NCBI RefSeq assembly: GCF_017353415.1
Contig: NZ_JAFMPX010000006.1
Coordinates: 62,001-126,000, forward strand
Direction of reading: 5' to 3'
From: Arthrobacter sp. E3
Lineage (GTDB): Bacteria > Actinomycetota > Actinomycetes > Actinomycetales > Micrococcaceae
Length of the DNA stretch: 64,000 nucleotides
Shown: positions 1-10,046 of the stretch, piece after piece
Layout: each line of letters starts with the position of its first letter
Numbering within the stretch: position 1 is the first letter of the stretch
Notes under the pieces: generated by a model
Database searches by the model: none
What the model saw: only the letters and a program-made list of their open reading frames with translations
What the model was told of the DNA's origin: nothing
Position numbers and translations under genes: made by a program

Positions 1-943
1 CATCGAGTTCGTGGCCGTCGACGAGCGCGGCCTCCACGGAGGTAGGAGCGCCAACGAGCGTGGGATTGTAGGAATTGATCCCGTACCAGTCGAGGGGTGT
101 GGAGATGGTGACCATGTCCGACTCCGGCACGGTCGGCAGGAAAGGTGCCAGCTCCGGGGGATAGGCTCCTGTAAGGATGGGGTCGGCGAAGATCCAGTTG
201 GTGATGTTGTCGTATAGGCCTGCAGCTTGCAGGTCTTCCATGCTGTTGCTCGCCGGCCACGTCACGGCATGGTTGTTGGCGATGCCTATATTGGAGGCCC
301 CACTGGAGCGCAGGGCCTGGACGCCGAGTCCGTGGGCGAGCAGCAGGTTGTGGGCCGCAGGAAGAGCATCAAAACCCAATTCAAGCCCTGGGGCGTGGAT
401 CCCTGCACCGTAACCAAGCATGGTGACGACGACTGGTTCGTTGATGGTGATCCAGCGCGGGATCCGGTCGGCAAAATGCTCGCCGACGATCCGCGCATAC
501 TGGCCAAAGCGCTCGGCAGTGTCCCGGTTCAGCCAGCCACCGGCCTGTTCCAGTTCCAGCGGGGTGTCCCAGTGGAACAACGTAGGGCTGGGGGCGATGC
601 CAGCTTCGAGCAGGCCGTCAACGAGCCTGTCGTAGAAGCCGAGCCCTGCCGGGTTCACGGGCCCCGTGCCACCGGGTTGGATGCGCGGCCAAGCGAAACT
701 GAAGCGGTAGGAATCAACGCCCAGCTCCTCCATGAGGTGGATGTCTTCCGGATAGCGGTGGTAGTGGTCGCAGGCGATGTCCCCCGTGTCCCCACCCAGC
801 ACCCGTCCGGGCTCGGCCACAAATGCATCCCAACTGGAGGGGCCCCTGCCATCCTCAGCAACGGCTCCTTCGATCTGGTAGGAGGCGGTGGAGACGCCCC
901 ATGCAAAGTCGGATGGAAAACGGGGGAATGCCGGCTTGTCCAT
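1..943 (-). CDS. GH1 family beta-glucosidase, 3' end beyond the window
   Basis: Family 1 glycoside hydrolase, expected to be a cytoplasmic beta-glucosidase or a related aryl-beta-glycosidase that trims terminal sugars from oligosaccharides. The first 314 codons are present; the gene runs off the left edge. Residues 11-28 show the typical GH1 opening (SDFAWGVSTASYQIEG), and ITINEP near residues 165-170 carries the acid/base Glu (about 169). The nucleophile ENG motif would lie outside, so activity cannot be judged. ATG at 943 has GAAAGG about 5 nt upstream, a usable ribosome site. No transporter or regulator is visible beside it. An inverted repeat at 978-1024 sits where its promoter should be. 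The family assignment is secure; the substrate is not. Confidence 0.93.
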   Translation of the reverse strand, partial: MDKPAFPRFPSDFAWGVSTASYQIEGAVAEDGRGPSSWDAFVAEPGRVLGGDTGDIACDHYHRYPEDIHLMEELGVDSYRFSFAWPRIQPGGTGPVNPAGLGFYDRLVDGLLEAGIAPSPTLFHWDTPLELEQAGGWLNRDTAERFGQYARIVGEHFADRIPRWITINEPVVVTMLGYGAGIHAPGLELGFDALPAAHNLLLAHGLGVQALRSSGASNIGIANNHAVTWPASNSMEDLQAAGLYDNITNWIFADPILTGAYPPELAPFLPTVPESDMVTISTPLDWYGINSYNPTLVGAPTSVEAALVDGHELD

Positions 944-1425
944 GGAGGCCTTTCGTAGAAGCATCGCACACGGTTCATTGACTTCCTTGGCCACGAGCTT
1001 CACGGATGGGGTCACGGAAGTCAAGGGACGCCGTCGGTGCCTTAGTCTGCCGGACACCGGATTCTCGCCACTGAGGCGGGCGAGTCGCGAGTATTCGAAC
1101 AAACCCTTACCCTGCGGCCTGACATCGAAGTCGTTGGCCTCGGCATGTCCGGAACCAGCTACTGCATCGCGTCGGCATCGGAACCGTGTACAAGGACCGG
1201 TTGCTGGACACCGGTCACTTCCTGCGAGCACCGGCGGGTGCGTGCTGTGCTCACGCAACGCGAAGCATGGCGGCCATGAGAAATCCCATACACCGGTCAC
1301 GCTGCCCTAGCTGTTCGTGCCATCACGCGAGCCACTTGCGGAGGTCGCTGAAACGTAGTGGAGCAGGAACAAAAATGGTGCCCGGCCCAGCGAACTGATT
1401 CGCAAAGCCGGACACCATCACAATG
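944..1425. other. gene-free stretch, no coding sequence supported
   Basis: This 480-bp stretch lies between the start of the GH1 gene and the tRNA. Short open frames are present, but none shows a family signature, a ribosome site and a length that agree. A plus-strand segment around 1110-1150 reads like a short protein fragment (PDIEVVGLGMSG) and is soon interrupted. It could be a gene remnant, but the evidence is too thin to call one. The GH1 promoter must lie here. Confidence 0.5.
978..1024. promoter_or_regulatory. inverted repeat upstream of the GH1 gene
   Basis: TTGACTTCC at 978-986 is matched by its exact reverse complement GGAAGTCAA at 1016-1024, with 29 nt between. It lies 35-80 bp upstream of the GH1 start codon. 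It could be a spaced operator or the foot of a weak hairpin. No regulator family is recognisable from the half-site. Confidence 0.35.
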
Positions 1426-1498
1426 TGCCCTCGATAGGATTCGAACCTACGACCTTCCGCTCCGGAGGCGGACGCTCTATCCCCTGAGCTACGAAGGC
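1426..1498 (-). tRNA. tRNA-Arg (anticodon CCG)
   Basis: A 73-nt cloverleaf on the minus strand. The acceptor stem GCCTTCG/CGAGGGC pairs with one G-U, the anticodon stem is TCCGC/GCGGA, the loop CTCCGGA gives anticodon CCG (reads CGG), and the T-arm contains GGTTCGAATCC. The discriminator base is A and CCA is not encoded. It is a single, isolated tRNA gene facing the GH1 gene. Confidence 0.95.
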
Positions 1499-1501
1499 TA
1501 A

Positions 1502-1517
1502 GGCAACCGTGGTTGCC
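1502..1517. repeat. short perfect hairpin abutting the tRNA 5' end
   Basis: GGCAACC, a 2-nt spacer, then GGTTGCC: a perfect 7-bp inverted repeat ending four bases from the mature tRNA-Arg 5' end. On the minus strand it would lie in the 5' leader of the tRNA precursor, so it may form a leader hairpin removed by RNase P. Protein binding is equally possible. Confidence 0.4.
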
Positions 1518-1672
1518 GAAGGGAACGAGAAAGAGCTTAGCAGGTGCGGGGCGCCGGATGTAAAACCGCCGCTCAACGAGCCCCGCAGGAGTTGAATAAT
1601 TCAGCATGACCACCAGCATTTCTCGCCTGAGAGCCTTGAAGTAGCGGGTAACGTTGGTGCAATGGTGAGAAC

Positions 1673-2995
1673 ATGGGCATGAAAAAGCAGCAACAGGTGT
1701 GGCTTTTCGCTGCCGCCATCGTTCTGACCGCATTGACGCTGCGCGGCGCCGTGACGGTGGTGCCTCCGCTGATCTCAACCATCAATCAGGACCTGCCGCT
1801 CACGGCCACCACGATCGGCATCCTGGGCATGCTCCCGACGGCCGCGTTTGGTGTTTTTGGGTTCCTGACCCCCTACGTGCTGCGCCTCGCATCGCTGGAA
1901 AAACTCATCGTCGCCTCCATTTTGTTGGGCATTGTGGGACAAGTTGTCCGGGTGATGGTTCCCACCACGCCCCTGTTCCTGGTCTTTACCGTCGTGGCCT
2001 TCGGCGGACTCGGTGCCGGAAATGTGTTGCTTCCGCCGCTGGTTAAGAAGCATTTCCCCACCAAGATTGGCCTCATGACCGCCGTCTACGTCACGGCGAT
2101 TTCGATCGGTACGGCGCTCCCGGCCCAGCTCTCCGTCCCTGTCGCGGACGCCACGAGCTGGCAATTTTCCCTTGCCTCCTGGGCGGGGCTTTCCACCGTT
2201 GCCTTGATTCCGTGGTTTGTGGCCCTGATTTCACCAAAAACATGGTTTTCATCAGGACCGCCGTCTCCCCCGCGAACGACGCCGGCTCCCACCACCGCAG
2301 GCGTCTCACCGACTGCGGCTGCCGTCGGGCAGGGCGATCCGGGGGCGCTGTCCATTCATTCATCGACGCCCGCAGCCCCTTTGCCTCCTGCCAAGATGAA
2401 TTTGTGGCGCTCACCCACCGCTTGGGGGCTGACGTTGATGTTTGGCTGCACATCGCTGAACACCTATGCACTGTTCGCGTGGCTGCCGGAGATTCTCACC
2501 CAGGCGGGGCTGGACAGGGGACATGCCGGTTCCATGTTGGCGCTGTTTGGGGCGCTTGGCCTGCCCTTGAGCTTGTGTATTCCCTTGATTGCCGCGAAGA
2601 TGCGCAACCCGTTCCCGGCCGTGCTGGTCATGTTGGGCTGCTTCGTTACCGGCTACCCTGGTTTGCTGCTCTCTCCGGCGAACGGCACGTGGCTTTGGGT
2701 GTCATTTACCGGGTTGGGACCCGGTACGTTCCCGTTGGCGCTGCTGCTGATCAACCACCGCACGCGCACCCATGTGGGGGCAGGGGCGCTCTCCGGATTT
2801 GGCCAGGGCATGGGCTACACGCTGGCTTGCACGGGGCCGCTGTTCTTTGGGTTGTTGCGCCAGTGGACGGGGTCGTGGACCGCGCCGTTCATGTTCTTGT
2901 TCGCCACACTGCTGCTGTTGGGTTTCGGTGCGTACATTATTTGCCGCCCGCGGATGCTTGAAGACGACTTCGCTCCCCGCCCCGTCGGCTCCTGA
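1673..2995 (+). CDS. MFS transporter, CynX/NimT-like
   Basis: Major facilitator superfamily permease of 440 aa with about twelve hydrophobic segments, in the integral inner membrane. The N-terminal half resembles the cyanate/2-nitroimidazole (CynX/NimT) branch, including the early [14 protein letters not shown] stretch seen in that group. The central cytoplasmic loop (about residues 190-235) is unusually rich in Pro, Ala, Thr and Ser and is probably disordered. ATG at 1673 is preceded by GGTGAG, a moderate ribosome site; a second ATG lies two codons later. It is monocistronic: argS starts 85 bp downstream with its own promoter. The substrate cannot be inferred; export of a small organic anion or drug is the usual guess for the family. 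Confidence 0.85.
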   Translation: MGMKKQQQVWLFAAAIVLTALTLRGAVTVVPPLISTINQDLPLTATTIGILGMLPTAAFGVFGFLTPYVLRLASLEKLIVASILLGIVGQVVRVMVPTTPLFLVFTVVAFGGLGAGNVLLPPLVKKHFPTKIGLMTAVYVTAISIGTALPAQLSVPVADATSWQFSLASWAGLSTVALIPWFVALISPKTWFSSGPPSPPRTTPAPTTAGVSPTAAAVGQGDPGALSIHSSTPAAPLPPAKMNLWRSPTAWGLTLMFGCTSLNTYALFAWLPEILTQAGLDRGHAGSMLALFGALGLPLSLCIPLIAAKMRNPFPAVLVMLGCFVTGYPGLLLSPANGTWLWVSFTGLGPGTFPLALLLINHRTRTHVGAGALSGFGQGMGYTLACTGPLFFGLLRQWTGSWTAPFMFLFATLLLLGFGAYIICRPRMLEDDFAPRPVGS

Positions 2996-3067
2996 GCCCA
3001 CGAAACGCGCACGCTCCACATTTTGGGCACAACTGGCGAGGATTGGGGGAGGGTGCGGCCTGAACCG

Positions 3068-3073
3068 TACACT
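3068..3073 (+). promoter_or_regulatory. -10 box TACACT, leaderless argS start
   Basis: TACACT ends 7 nt before the GTG of argS, the spacing expected when transcription begins at the start codon. No Shine-Dalgarno sequence is present in between. Confidence 0.5.
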
Positions 3074-3080
3074 TGGACAT

Positions 3081-4733
3081 GTGACTCCTGAAGAACTTTC
3101 TGCCGCCATTACCGCCTGCCTAAAAGATGCCGTCGACGCCGGTGAACTCAGCGTCCCTGCCGAAGCCCTGCCGAAGGAAGTCCGGGTGGAGCGCCCCAAG
3201 AGCCGCGAACACGGGGATTGGGCCACCAACATTGCCCTGCAGCTGGCCAAGCCGGCAGGTGTCGCACCGCGCAAGATCGCCGAAGTTCTCAGCAACCGGC
3301 TGGCGGAAATCCCCGGCGTCACCAAGGTGGACATTGCCGGACCCGGTTTCTTGAACATCACTCTCGACGCAGCGGCAGCGGGGGAATTGGCCAAGGCGAT
3401 CGTGGAGGCCGGTGCAGGCTACGGCCTCAACACGGCGATGGCCGGAACGAAGATCAACTTGGAATTCGTCTCCGCCAACCCCACCGGCCCCATCCACTTG
3501 GGCGGCACCCGCTGGGCGGCGGTAGGCGACTCCCTGGCCCGGATCTTCCAGGCTCAGGGCGCGGACGTCACCCGCGAGTACTACTTCAACGACCACGGCA
3601 ACCAGATTGACAAGTTTGCCCGCTCCCTGCTCGCCAGCGCCAAGGGCGAGCCGGCCCCCGAAGACGGTTACGGCGGAGCATACATTGAGGACATCGCCGC
3701 CGAGGTTGTGGCAATGAACCCGGGCGTTCTCGAGAGTGCCGATCCCCAGGAAGAGTTCCGCGCTCAGGGCGTGGAACTGATGTTCGCCGCGATCCGTGCA
3801 TCGCTGCATGAGTTCGGCGTCGACTTTGACGTCTACTTCCATGAAAACTCGCTGTTTGAAGACGGTGCCGTTGACAAGCTGCTCACACAGCTCAAGGGCT
3901 CTGGCAACATGTATCTGAAGGACGGCGCCTGGTGGTTGAACTCCACCGACTACGGCGATGACAAGGACCGCGTGGTCATTAAGAGTGACGGCAACGCAGC
4001 CTATATTGCCGGTGACATTGCCTACTTCAAGAACAAGCGCGACCGCGGTTTTGACCTGTGCATCTTCATGCTCGGCGCCGACCACCACGGCTACGTGGCC
4101 CGGCTCAAGGCCGCAGCGGCAGCCATGGGCGATGACGCCAACCGCGTCGAGGTGCTCATCGGTCAGATGGTGAACCTGGTCCAGGACGGCAAGCCCGTGC
4201 GCATGTCCAAGCGAGCCGGAACAGTCGTCACCATGGAGGACCTCGTGGAGGTGGTCGGCACGGACGCCGCCCGCTACTCGCTGGCTCGCTTCTCCTCTGA
4301 CTCCAACATCGACATCGACTTGGACGTGCTGACGAAGAAGTCCAACGAGAACCCCGTGTTCTACGTCCAGTACGCTCATGCCCGTACTTGCGCCGTGGCC
4401 CGCAACGCAGCAGCCGCGGGTGTTGAGCGCACCGTCTTTGACGCCGCGGCACTGACCCATGCCACCGAGTCGGAGCTGCTGGCGGTGCTGGGACAGTACC
4501 CGGGCGTGCTCAGCCAGGCTGCCTCCTTCCGCGAACCGCACCGCGTGGCCCGCCATCTGGAAGTCATCGCCGGCGCCTACCACCGCTGGTACGACGCCTG
4601 CCGCGTCACACCCATGGGTGATGACGCCGTCACGGACACCAACCGCACGCGCCTCTGGCTCAACGACGCCGTGGGCCAGGTCCTGGCCAACGGGTTGTCC
4701 CTGCTGGGTGTCACAGCCCCGGAACGGATGTAA
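3081..4733 (+). CDS. argS: arginyl-tRNA synthetase
   Basis: Class I aminoacyl-tRNA synthetase that charges tRNA-Arg in the cytoplasm. The protein is 550 aa, normal for actinobacterial ArgS. It has an N-terminal additional domain (residues 1-100), the HIGH-type signature as PTGPIHLGG near 133-141, a MSKR signature near 374, and the all-alpha anticodon-binding domain from about 435 to the end. An open frame extends further upstream, but homology begins at VTPEEL, so the GTG at 3081 is chosen. A TACACT -10 box 7 nt ahead suggests a leaderless message. lysA follows after 2 nt, so argS probably leads the argS-lysA-hom-thrC-thrB transcript. Confidence 0.97.
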   Translation: MTPEELSAAITACLKDAVDAGELSVPAEALPKEVRVERPKSREHGDWATNIALQLAKPAGVAPRKIAEVLSNRLAEIPGVTKVDIAGPGFLNITLDAAAAGELAKAIVEAGAGYGLNTAMAGTKINLEFVSANPTGPIHLGGTRWAAVGDSLARIFQAQGADVTREYYFNDHGNQIDKFARSLLASAKGEPAPEDGYGGAYIEDIAAEVVAMNPGVLESADPQEEFRAQGVELMFAAIRASLHEFGVDFDVYFHENSLFEDGAVDKLLTQLKGSGNMYLKDGAWWLNSTDYGDDKDRVVIKSDGNAAYIAGDIAYFKNKRDRGFDLCIFMLGADHHGYVARLKAAAAAMGDDANRVEVLIGQMVNLVQDGKPVRMSKRAGTVVTMEDLVEVVGTDAARYSLARFSSDSNIDIDLDVLTKKSNENPVFYVQYAHARTCAVARNAAAAGVERTVFDAAALTHATESELLAVLGQYPGVLSQAASFREPHRVARHLEVIAGAYHRWYDACRVTPMGDDAVTDTNRTRLWLNDAVGQVLANGLSLLGVTAPERM

Positions 4734-4735
4734 AC

Positions 4736-6193
4736 ATGACTGACACAACACAGCAAGTGGCCGGCGCGCAGCTGGCCCCTGCATGGCTGCCTGCCGCCGG
4801 CGACCCCAATGAGCTGGTCCCCGCCATGTGGGCGCACGACGTCGAACGCGGCGGACACGGTGAGCTCACCGTCAGCGGTGTGCCGGTCAGCGAGCTCAAG
4901 GCACAGTTCGGCACGCCCTTGTTCGTCATGAGCGAGGACGACTTCCGCGCTAGGGCACGGATGTTCAAGGACGCGTTCGACAATGCATTCGCAGATATTT
5001 GCGGCGGCGTGGACGTCTACTATGCGGGCAAGGCATTCCTTTGCACGGAGGTGGCCCGCTGGGTCGACTCCGAAGGGCTGCGCCTTGACACCTGCTCAGG
5101 CGGCGAGTTGGCAGTGGCCAAGCGGGCCGGGCTGTTGGGTGAAAACCTTGGGCTGCACGGCAACAACAAGTCCGACGCCGAGATCAACCGCGCACTGGAG
5201 ATGAACTTGGGCCGCATTGTGGTGGACAGCCTGCACGAGCTCAAGCGCGTGGCTGCACTGGCGGCGGCCCGGAACGCCACGGCCAATGTGATGCTGCGCG
5301 TGACCCCCGGCGTGCACGCCCATACTCATGAGTCGATCGCCACGGCCCACGAAGACCAGAAGTTCGGGCTTTCGCTCATCTCCGAGGACCCGGATGCTCC
5401 CGGCATGGCTGCAGCGGAAGCTGCCTCCCAGCTGGCCGTGGAAGCGGAGAGCATTAACTTCCTTGGCTTCCACGCGCACATCGGCTCGCAGATCTTCGAA
5501 GCGGAAGGCTTTGGCATTGCCGCCCGCAAGCTGCTGGGCTTCACCCATGAAATCCAGACGAGGCACGGCATCACGCTGCCCGAGCTTGACCTCGGCGGCG
5601 GGTACGGGATCGCCTACACGGCCGTTGACACCCCGCGACCGGCGGCCGAAGTCGCTGCGGCGATGGCCGACGTCGTGCGTGAGACGTGTGCTGAGCTGGG
5701 CATGACGTGCCCGCGGATCTCCATTGAGCCCGGCCGCGCCATCGTTGGCAGCACCACGTTCACGCTGTATGAGACGGGCACACTGAAAACCGTGCAGGTC
5801 GAGGTTGGCGGCCAGCCGGATGTGACGGCACCGCGCCGTTATGTGTCGGTAGATGGCGGCATGAGCGACAACGCCCGCCCGGTGCTTTACGAAGCGGATT
5901 ATTCGGCCGTAGTGGCCAACCGCGCCTCAGCCGCAGCTCCCGCATTGTCCCGAGTGGTGGGCAAACATTGCGAGAGTGGTGACATTGTTGTTAGAGATGT
6001 ATATCTGCCCAACGATGTGACGGCCGGCGACCTGCTTGCGGTTCCCGGAACAGGCGCGTACTGCTGGGCACTGGCCAGCAACTACAACTATGTGCCCCGG
6101 CCGCCCGTGGTGGCACTAAAGAACGGAGCCGCGCGCTTGATAGTGCGCGGTGAAACAGAAGACGATTTGCTGGCACGCGATTTAGGGGCCTAG
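4736..6193 (+). CDS. lysA: diaminopimelate decarboxylase
   Basis: PLP enzyme that decarboxylates meso-diaminopimelate to L-lysine, the last step of lysine synthesis. The protein is 485 aa and fold-type III. The PLP lysine is in YAGKAF near residue 97, followed by HIGSQIF (about 249), the phosphate-binding GGGYG (about 288), EPGRA (about 331) and the intersubunit CESGD motif (about 411). It starts 2 nt after argS and ends 5 nt before hom, so translation is probably coupled. Its placement next to the threonine genes puts the two aspartate-family branches in one transcript, the same arrangement as in mycobacteria and corynebacteria. Confidence 0.97.
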   Translation: MTDTTQQVAGAQLAPAWLPAAGDPNELVPAMWAHDVERGGHGELTVSGVPVSELKAQFGTPLFVMSEDDFRARARMFKDAFDNAFADICGGVDVYYAGKAFLCTEVARWVDSEGLRLDTCSGGELAVAKRAGLLGENLGLHGNNKSDAEINRALEMNLGRIVVDSLHELKRVAALAAARNATANVMLRVTPGVHAHTHESIATAHEDQKFGLSLISEDPDAPGMAAAEAASQLAVEAESINFLGFHAHIGSQIFEAEGFGIAARKLLGFTHEIQTRHGITLPELDLGGGYGIAYTAVDTPRPAAEVAAAMADVVRETCAELGMTCPRISIEPGRAIVGSTTFTLYETGTLKTVQVEVGGQPDVTAPRRYVSVDGGMSDNARPVLYEADYSAVVANRASAAAPALSRVVGKHCESGDIVVRDVYLPNDVTAGDLLAVPGTGAYCWALASNYNYVPRPPVVALKNGAARLIVRGETEDDLLARDLGA

Positions 6194-6198
6194 AGACC

Positions 6199-7584
6199 TT
6201 GACAGAGCGCAACACCGTGGACACCAACGTGTCCGCAAACATTAAAACCCTGAAAGTGGCGCTCCTTGGAGCCGGAAATGTGGGCTCGCAGGTTGCCCGC
6301 ATTCTGCTCGAGGACGCCGACGCACTGGCTGCCCGTACGGGTGCCCGGCTTCAGCTGGTGGGCATTGCCGTGCGCAATGTCGACGCCCCGCGCGAAGTCA
6401 ATGCACCGCGTGAGCTGTACACCACGGATGCCTCGGCACTGGTGCGCAGCGCTGACATTGTCATCGAGCTCATGGGCGGCATGGAGCCGGCGCGCACGCT
6501 GATCCTTGAAGCCATCGAGCACGGGGCCACTGTTGTCACGGGTAACAAGGCGCTATTGGCCGTTGACGGACCCACTTTGTACGAGAAGGCTGATGCCGCA
6601 GGCGTGCAGCTTTCCTACGAGGCCGCCGTGGCCGGGGCGATCCCGATCCTGCGCCCCATCACCGACAGCCTGGCCGGGGACAAGATCACCCGTGTCATGG
6701 GAATTGTCAACGGCACCACCAACTACATCCTCGACGCCATGGATTCCACCGGCGCCCAATTCGCCGATGCGCTGGCCGACGCCACCCGCCTGGGCTATGC
6801 CGAAGCTGACCCCACCGCGGATATCGAGGGGCATGACGCCGCAGCCAAGGGTGCCATCCTTGCCTCACTGGCGTTCCACACACGTTTTGCGCTGTCGGAT
6901 GTGCACTGCCAAGGCATTACCGGCGTCACGGCCGAGGACATTGCCGCAGCCAAGGACGCTGGCTACGTCATCAAGCTGCTGGCCATCGCCGAAACGCTGC
7001 CGAACCCTGCTGCCGGCAAGACGGACGACGGCGCACCGGCCTTGGGCGTGAGCGTGCGGGTGCACCCGACGCTGCTGCCGCGCGAACACCCGCTGGCTGC
7101 CGTGCGTGGAGCGTACAACGCCGTGTTTGTGGAAGCCGAGTCCGCCGGGGAGCTTATGTTCTACGGCCGCGGTGCCGGGGGAACGCCCACCGCGTCGGCC
7201 GTCATGGGCGACGTTGTTTCCGCCGCCCGCCGTCTGGTGCTGGGCGGCCCGGGCCGCACGGATTCCAGCATTGAGGTACTGCCTGTGCTGCCCATCGAGG
7301 CAGTGGCCACACGGTACTACATTGGCATGGACGCCGCAGACCAACCGGGCGTGTTGTCGAAGATTTCCACACTGTTTGCCGAGCACGGCGTCTCCATCGA
7401 GACGATGCGGCAGACGGTGCACCGTGAGCGTGAGGAAACCGAGAATGCGGGGCCCGGTTCCGCCGAGCTGCGCATTGTCACGCACCGCGCCAGCGAAGCT
7501 GCCTTGGCAGCAACCGTTGAGGCCATCAAGGGTCTTGACGTTATTAATTCAGTGACGAGTGTCTTGAGGGTGGAGGGAGTCTAA
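6199..7584 (+). CDS. hom: homoserine dehydrogenase
   Basis: NAD(P)H-dependent reduction of aspartate semialdehyde to homoserine, the branch point to threonine and methionine. The protein is 461 aa. It has a Rossmann domain with GAGNVGSQ near residues 24-31, GNKALLA near 115, a catalytic domain with the GTTNYIL stretch near 172, and a C-terminal ACT domain from about 372, which in this family is the site of threonine feedback inhibition. The start used is TTG at 6199; an in-frame GTG at 6217 is an alternative. The stop codon overlaps the thrC ATG by one base. Expression is expected to follow the argS-lysA transcript; no attenuator is seen in front of it. Confidence 0.96.
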   Translation: MTERNTVDTNVSANIKTLKVALLGAGNVGSQVARILLEDADALAARTGARLQLVGIAVRNVDAPREVNAPRELYTTDASALVRSADIVIELMGGMEPARTLILEAIEHGATVVTGNKALLAVDGPTLYEKADAAGVQLSYEAAVAGAIPILRPITDSLAGDKITRVMGIVNGTTNYILDAMDSTGAQFADALADATRLGYAEADPTADIEGHDAAAKGAILASLAFHTRFALSDVHCQGITGVTAEDIAAAKDAGYVIKLLAIAETLPNPAAGKTDDGAPALGVSVRVHPTLLPREHPLAAVRGAYNAVFVEAESAGELMFYGRGAGGTPTASAVMGDVVSAARRLVLGGPGRTDSSIEVLPVLPIEAVATRYYIGMDAADQPGVLSKISTLFAEHGVSIETMRQTVHREREETENAGPGSAELRIVTHRASEAALAATVEAIKGLDVINSVTSVLRVEGV

Positions 7585-8687
7585 TGGCTCACCAGTGGCG
7601 CGGAGTGGTCCGCGAATATGCAGAGCGTTTGCCGGTAACGGCAGAAACCAAGATCATCACGCTGGGGGAGGGCGGTACACCTTTGGTGTACGCGCGGCAC
7701 CTTTCCGAATTGACTGGCTCAAAGGTCTACTTGAAGGTCGAGGGCATGAACCCCACCGGCTCCTTCAAGGACCGCGGCATGACCATGGCCATGACGGCGG
7801 CAGTCGCCGCCGGTGCCAAGGCCGTGGTGTGCGCCTCGACCGGGAACACCTCTGCCTCGGCTGCAGCCTACGCCCAGGCCGCTGGCCTGACGTGCGCCGT
7901 GCTGGTGCCTGAAGGCAAGATCTCCATGGGCAAGCTCAGCCAGGCGGTGGCCCACGGCGCCACCCTCCTACAGGTTGACGGCAACTTTGACAACTGCCTG
8001 GACGTGGCACGCAAGCTGGCCGACTCCTACCCTGTGTTCCTTGTGAACTCGGTGAACCCGGCTCGCATCGAGGGCCAGAAGACCGGTGCTTTCGAGGTGG
8101 TCGACGCCCTGGGCGACGCACCTGATTACCATGTGCTGCCTGTCGGCAATGCCGGCAACATCAGCGCCTACTGGCGCGGGTACAAGGAATACTGCGCACC
8201 GTACGAGTCCGTGGAAAATGGCACTTTGGCCCCGGTTTCCACCCACACGCCCATCATGTGGGGCTTCCAGGCTGCAGGTGCGGCCCCGTTCGTGGCCGGG
8301 CACCCCATCACCGAACCGGACACCATTGCCACGGCCATCCGCATTGGCAACCCGGCCTCGTGGGATATGGCGATTGCGGCAAGGGACGAATCCGGCGGTC
8401 TTATCGAAGCTGTCACGGATGAGGAAATCCTCGCCGCGCACCGGTGGCTCTCCGCCAAGGAAGGCGTCTTTGTTGAGCCCGGCTCCGCAGCAGGCGTTGC
8501 CGGTCTGATCAAGAAGCACGCAGCCGGCGAAGTCCCCACCGGAAAGACCTTCGTCATCACCGTCACCGGCCATGGCTTGAAGGATCCCGACTGGGCCTTG
8601 AAGAACGCCGACGGCTCTTCCGTCACACCCACCTCCGTGCCCTTTGACGTGGTCACGGTTGCCAACGCACTGGGTCTGACGGACTAG
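7584..8687 (+). CDS. thrC: threonine synthase
   Basis: PLP enzyme that converts O-phosphohomoserine to threonine. The protein is 367 aa, the short form typical of actinobacteria. The PLP lysine is in GSFKDRGMT near residue 61, the phosphate-binding loop is GNAGNISAY near 189-197, and [10 protein letters not shown] lies near the end. The ATG overlaps the hom stop by one base (TAATG), a sign of coupled translation. thrB follows after 12 nt. Substrate flow is hom, then thrB, then thrC, so gene order and pathway order differ, as in the mycobacterial locus. Confidence 0.97.
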   Translation: MAHQWRGVVREYAERLPVTAETKIITLGEGGTPLVYARHLSELTGSKVYLKVEGMNPTGSFKDRGMTMAMTAAVAAGAKAVVCASTGNTSASAAAYAQAAGLTCAVLVPEGKISMGKLSQAVAHGATLLQVDGNFDNCLDVARKLADSYPVFLVNSVNPARIEGQKTGAFEVVDALGDAPDYHVLPVGNAGNISAYWRGYKEYCAPYESVENGTLAPVSTHTPIMWGFQAAGAAPFVAGHPITEPDTIATAIRIGNPASWDMAIAARDESGGLIEAVTDEEILAAHRWLSAKEGVFVEPGSAAGVAGLIKKHAAGEVPTGKTFVITVTGHGLKDPDWALKNADGSSVTPTSVPFDVVTVANALGLTD

Positions 8688-8699
8688 CAGCGCACCATC

Positions 8700-9707
8700 A
8701 TGACAGGGTCCACCATGACATCCCCGCTTTTGAAAACACCCCTTGCCGGGGTCACCGCCACAGTGCGCGTCCCCGGCACCAGCGCCAACCTTGGCCCGGG
8801 ATTTGATTCCCTGGGCCTGGCGGTCTCGCTCTACGACACGTTGAGCATCACCACGTTGGACACGCTGGAACTGGAGTTCGACCTGAGTGGGGAAGGTGTG
8901 GCGGAGCTTCCCCGGGATGCCAGCCACCTGGTGGTGAAGACCCTTGACCTTGCCTTGGCACGACTGGGCTACATCCGTGGGGGATTGCGCGTTGCCGCCG
9001 TCAACGTGCTCCCACACGGCCGCGGCCTGGGCTCCTCGGCGTCAGCCATCGTCGCGGCCATCATGGCCGCCAACGCTTTGGTTGATACTGCAGACAGGCA
9101 GGATCTGGCCTGGGTCCTGCAACTCGCCTCCGAGCTGGAAGGCCATCCGGACAACGTGGCCCCGGCCATCTTTGGCGCGGTAGCCGTCTCATGGCAGGAA
9201 GGCGAGGGCTACGCCAGTGCCAAGGTCACGCCGTCGGACGTGGTTGTTCCGGTGGTGGCCATTCCCGATGTTGAATTGAAAACCGAACGTGCCCGCGGTA
9301 TGCTCCCAGCCACGGTGCCACACGCAGATGCGGCCGCGAACTCAGGCCGTGCCGCACTGCTGATGCACGCTTTGACGGCGGATCCCTCCCTGCTGCTGGC
9401 CGGTACGCGCGACTATCTGCACCAGGACTACCGTGCAGCAGCCATGCCCGAAAGTGCGGCCCTGGTTGCCGGGCTGCGTGCTGAAGGCTTTGCCGCCTTC
9501 ATTTCCGGTGCGGGGCCCACCGTTATGGTGCTGGCCAATGGCGGCGCTGAAGCAGACACGATTGTTCAGCGCATCACTGATCTGGATGCAAATGCACGGA
9601 CAAATGCACAAGCAAACGTACAAAGAGGTGCAGAACACGGCGTGTCTTGGCGGGTTTTGCGGCTGCAACTGGACCTTGAAGGTGCTAAAGTAGAAGTGCA
9701 TCCGTAG
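8700..9707 (+). CDS. thrB: homoserine kinase
   Basis: GHMP-family kinase that phosphorylates homoserine with ATP to give the substrate of ThrC. The protein is 335 aa. The N-terminal VPGTSANLGPGFDSLGLA is the family signature, the ATP-binding PHGRGLGSSASA is near residues 103-114, and the C-terminal GAGPTVMVL is near 270. Two ATG codons (8700 and 8715) are possible starts; the second gives a protein opening MTSPLLKTP. The last 50 residues are less conserved and Gln/Asn-rich. It is the last gene of the aspartate-family set; the long rho leader begins right after it, and no strong terminator separates them. Confidence 0.96.
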   Translation: MTGSTMTSPLLKTPLAGVTATVRVPGTSANLGPGFDSLGLAVSLYDTLSITTLDTLELEFDLSGEGVAELPRDASHLVVKTLDLALARLGYIRGGLRVAAVNVLPHGRGLGSSASAIVAAIMAANALVDTADRQDLAWVLQLASELEGHPDNVAPAIFGAVAVSWQEGEGYASAKVTPSDVVVPVVAIPDVELKTERARGMLPATVPHADAAANSGRAALLMHALTADPSLLLAGTRDYLHQDYRAAAMPESAALVAGLRAEGFAAFISGAGPTVMVLANGGAEADTIVQRITDLDANARTNAQANVQRGAEHGVSWRVLRLQLDLEGAKVEVHP

Positions 9708-9752
9708 CTTGTAAACACTTTCCACTGACCCGCGCAGGCGTGGCCGTTGGAT

Positions 9753-9818
9753 ATGTTCAATGCTTATAGAACTCTTGATGCCGCTCTTGCGGTCCGTGCC
9801 ATCTTGCTTGCACAGTGA
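9753..9818 (+). CDS. possible 21-aa leader peptide ahead of rho
   Basis: ATG at 9753 to TGA at 9816-9818 encodes MFNAYRTLDAALAVRAILLA plus one Gln. The ribosome site is weak. The only support is its position in the rho leader and an amphipathic, non-repetitive composition. It could be a translated leader that keeps Rho off its own mRNA, or chance. Confidence 0.2.
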   Translation: MFNAYRTLDAALAVRAILLAQ

Positions 9819-10001
9819 CTGCTGGATCAATGAAGGGCAGCCGCCGCATTGATCCTCGGATCATTCCCATGTGAGAAAAGATTCAAAGAGTGAATTACAC
9901 CATTCCTTGCGCTCCTTCGGGTGGCATCAGGGAAGGGAACCTCAGATATTTCCCTTGGCCAGCCAGTGCGGCTGCACTTGGGGAGTCTGACACTAATCAT
10001 C

Positions 10002-10024
10002 GCGGCCCCAATTATTGGGCCCGC
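10002..10024 (+). promoter_or_regulatory. hairpin just upstream of the rho ribosome site
   Basis: GCGGCCCCAAT and ATTGGGCCCGC pair over 11 positions with one C-C mismatch and almost no loop. The structure ends 6 nt before the AGGGGGAAGGA ribosome site of rho and could hide or expose it. No U-run follows, so it is not a plain terminator. Confidence 0.4.
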
Positions 10025-10046
10025 CATCGAGGGGGAAGGATCCTTC

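Larger units (their letters stand above)
9708..10046 (+). promoter_or_regulatory. long untranslated leader of rho
   Basis: A 339-nt stretch between thrB and the rho GTG. It holds a possible 21-codon small ORF (9753-9818), a second possible ORF that runs into rho (9890-10075), and an imperfect 11-bp hairpin just before the ribosome site (10002-10024). Autogenous control of rho through its own leader is known in other bacteria. That this leader does the same is inference. Confidence 0.45.

Noticed and set aside
227-958. 243-aa plus-strand frame opposite the GH1 gene
   Set aside because: The minus strand encodes a clear GH1 protein with the NEP motif; the plus frame has no recognisable family.
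1426-1517. tRNA-Arg region as an attachment site of an integrated element
   Set aside because: No integrase, no second copy of the tRNA 3' end and no change in composition were seen in the window.
3120-4784. 554-aa open frame on the minus strand opposite argS
   Set aside because: It mirrors the codon pattern of argS in a high-GC genome, has no family motif and no ribosome site, and argS on the other strand is certain.
7968-9017. 349-aa minus-strand frame across thrC and thrB
   Set aside because: It spans two secure genes on the opposite strand and has no motif.
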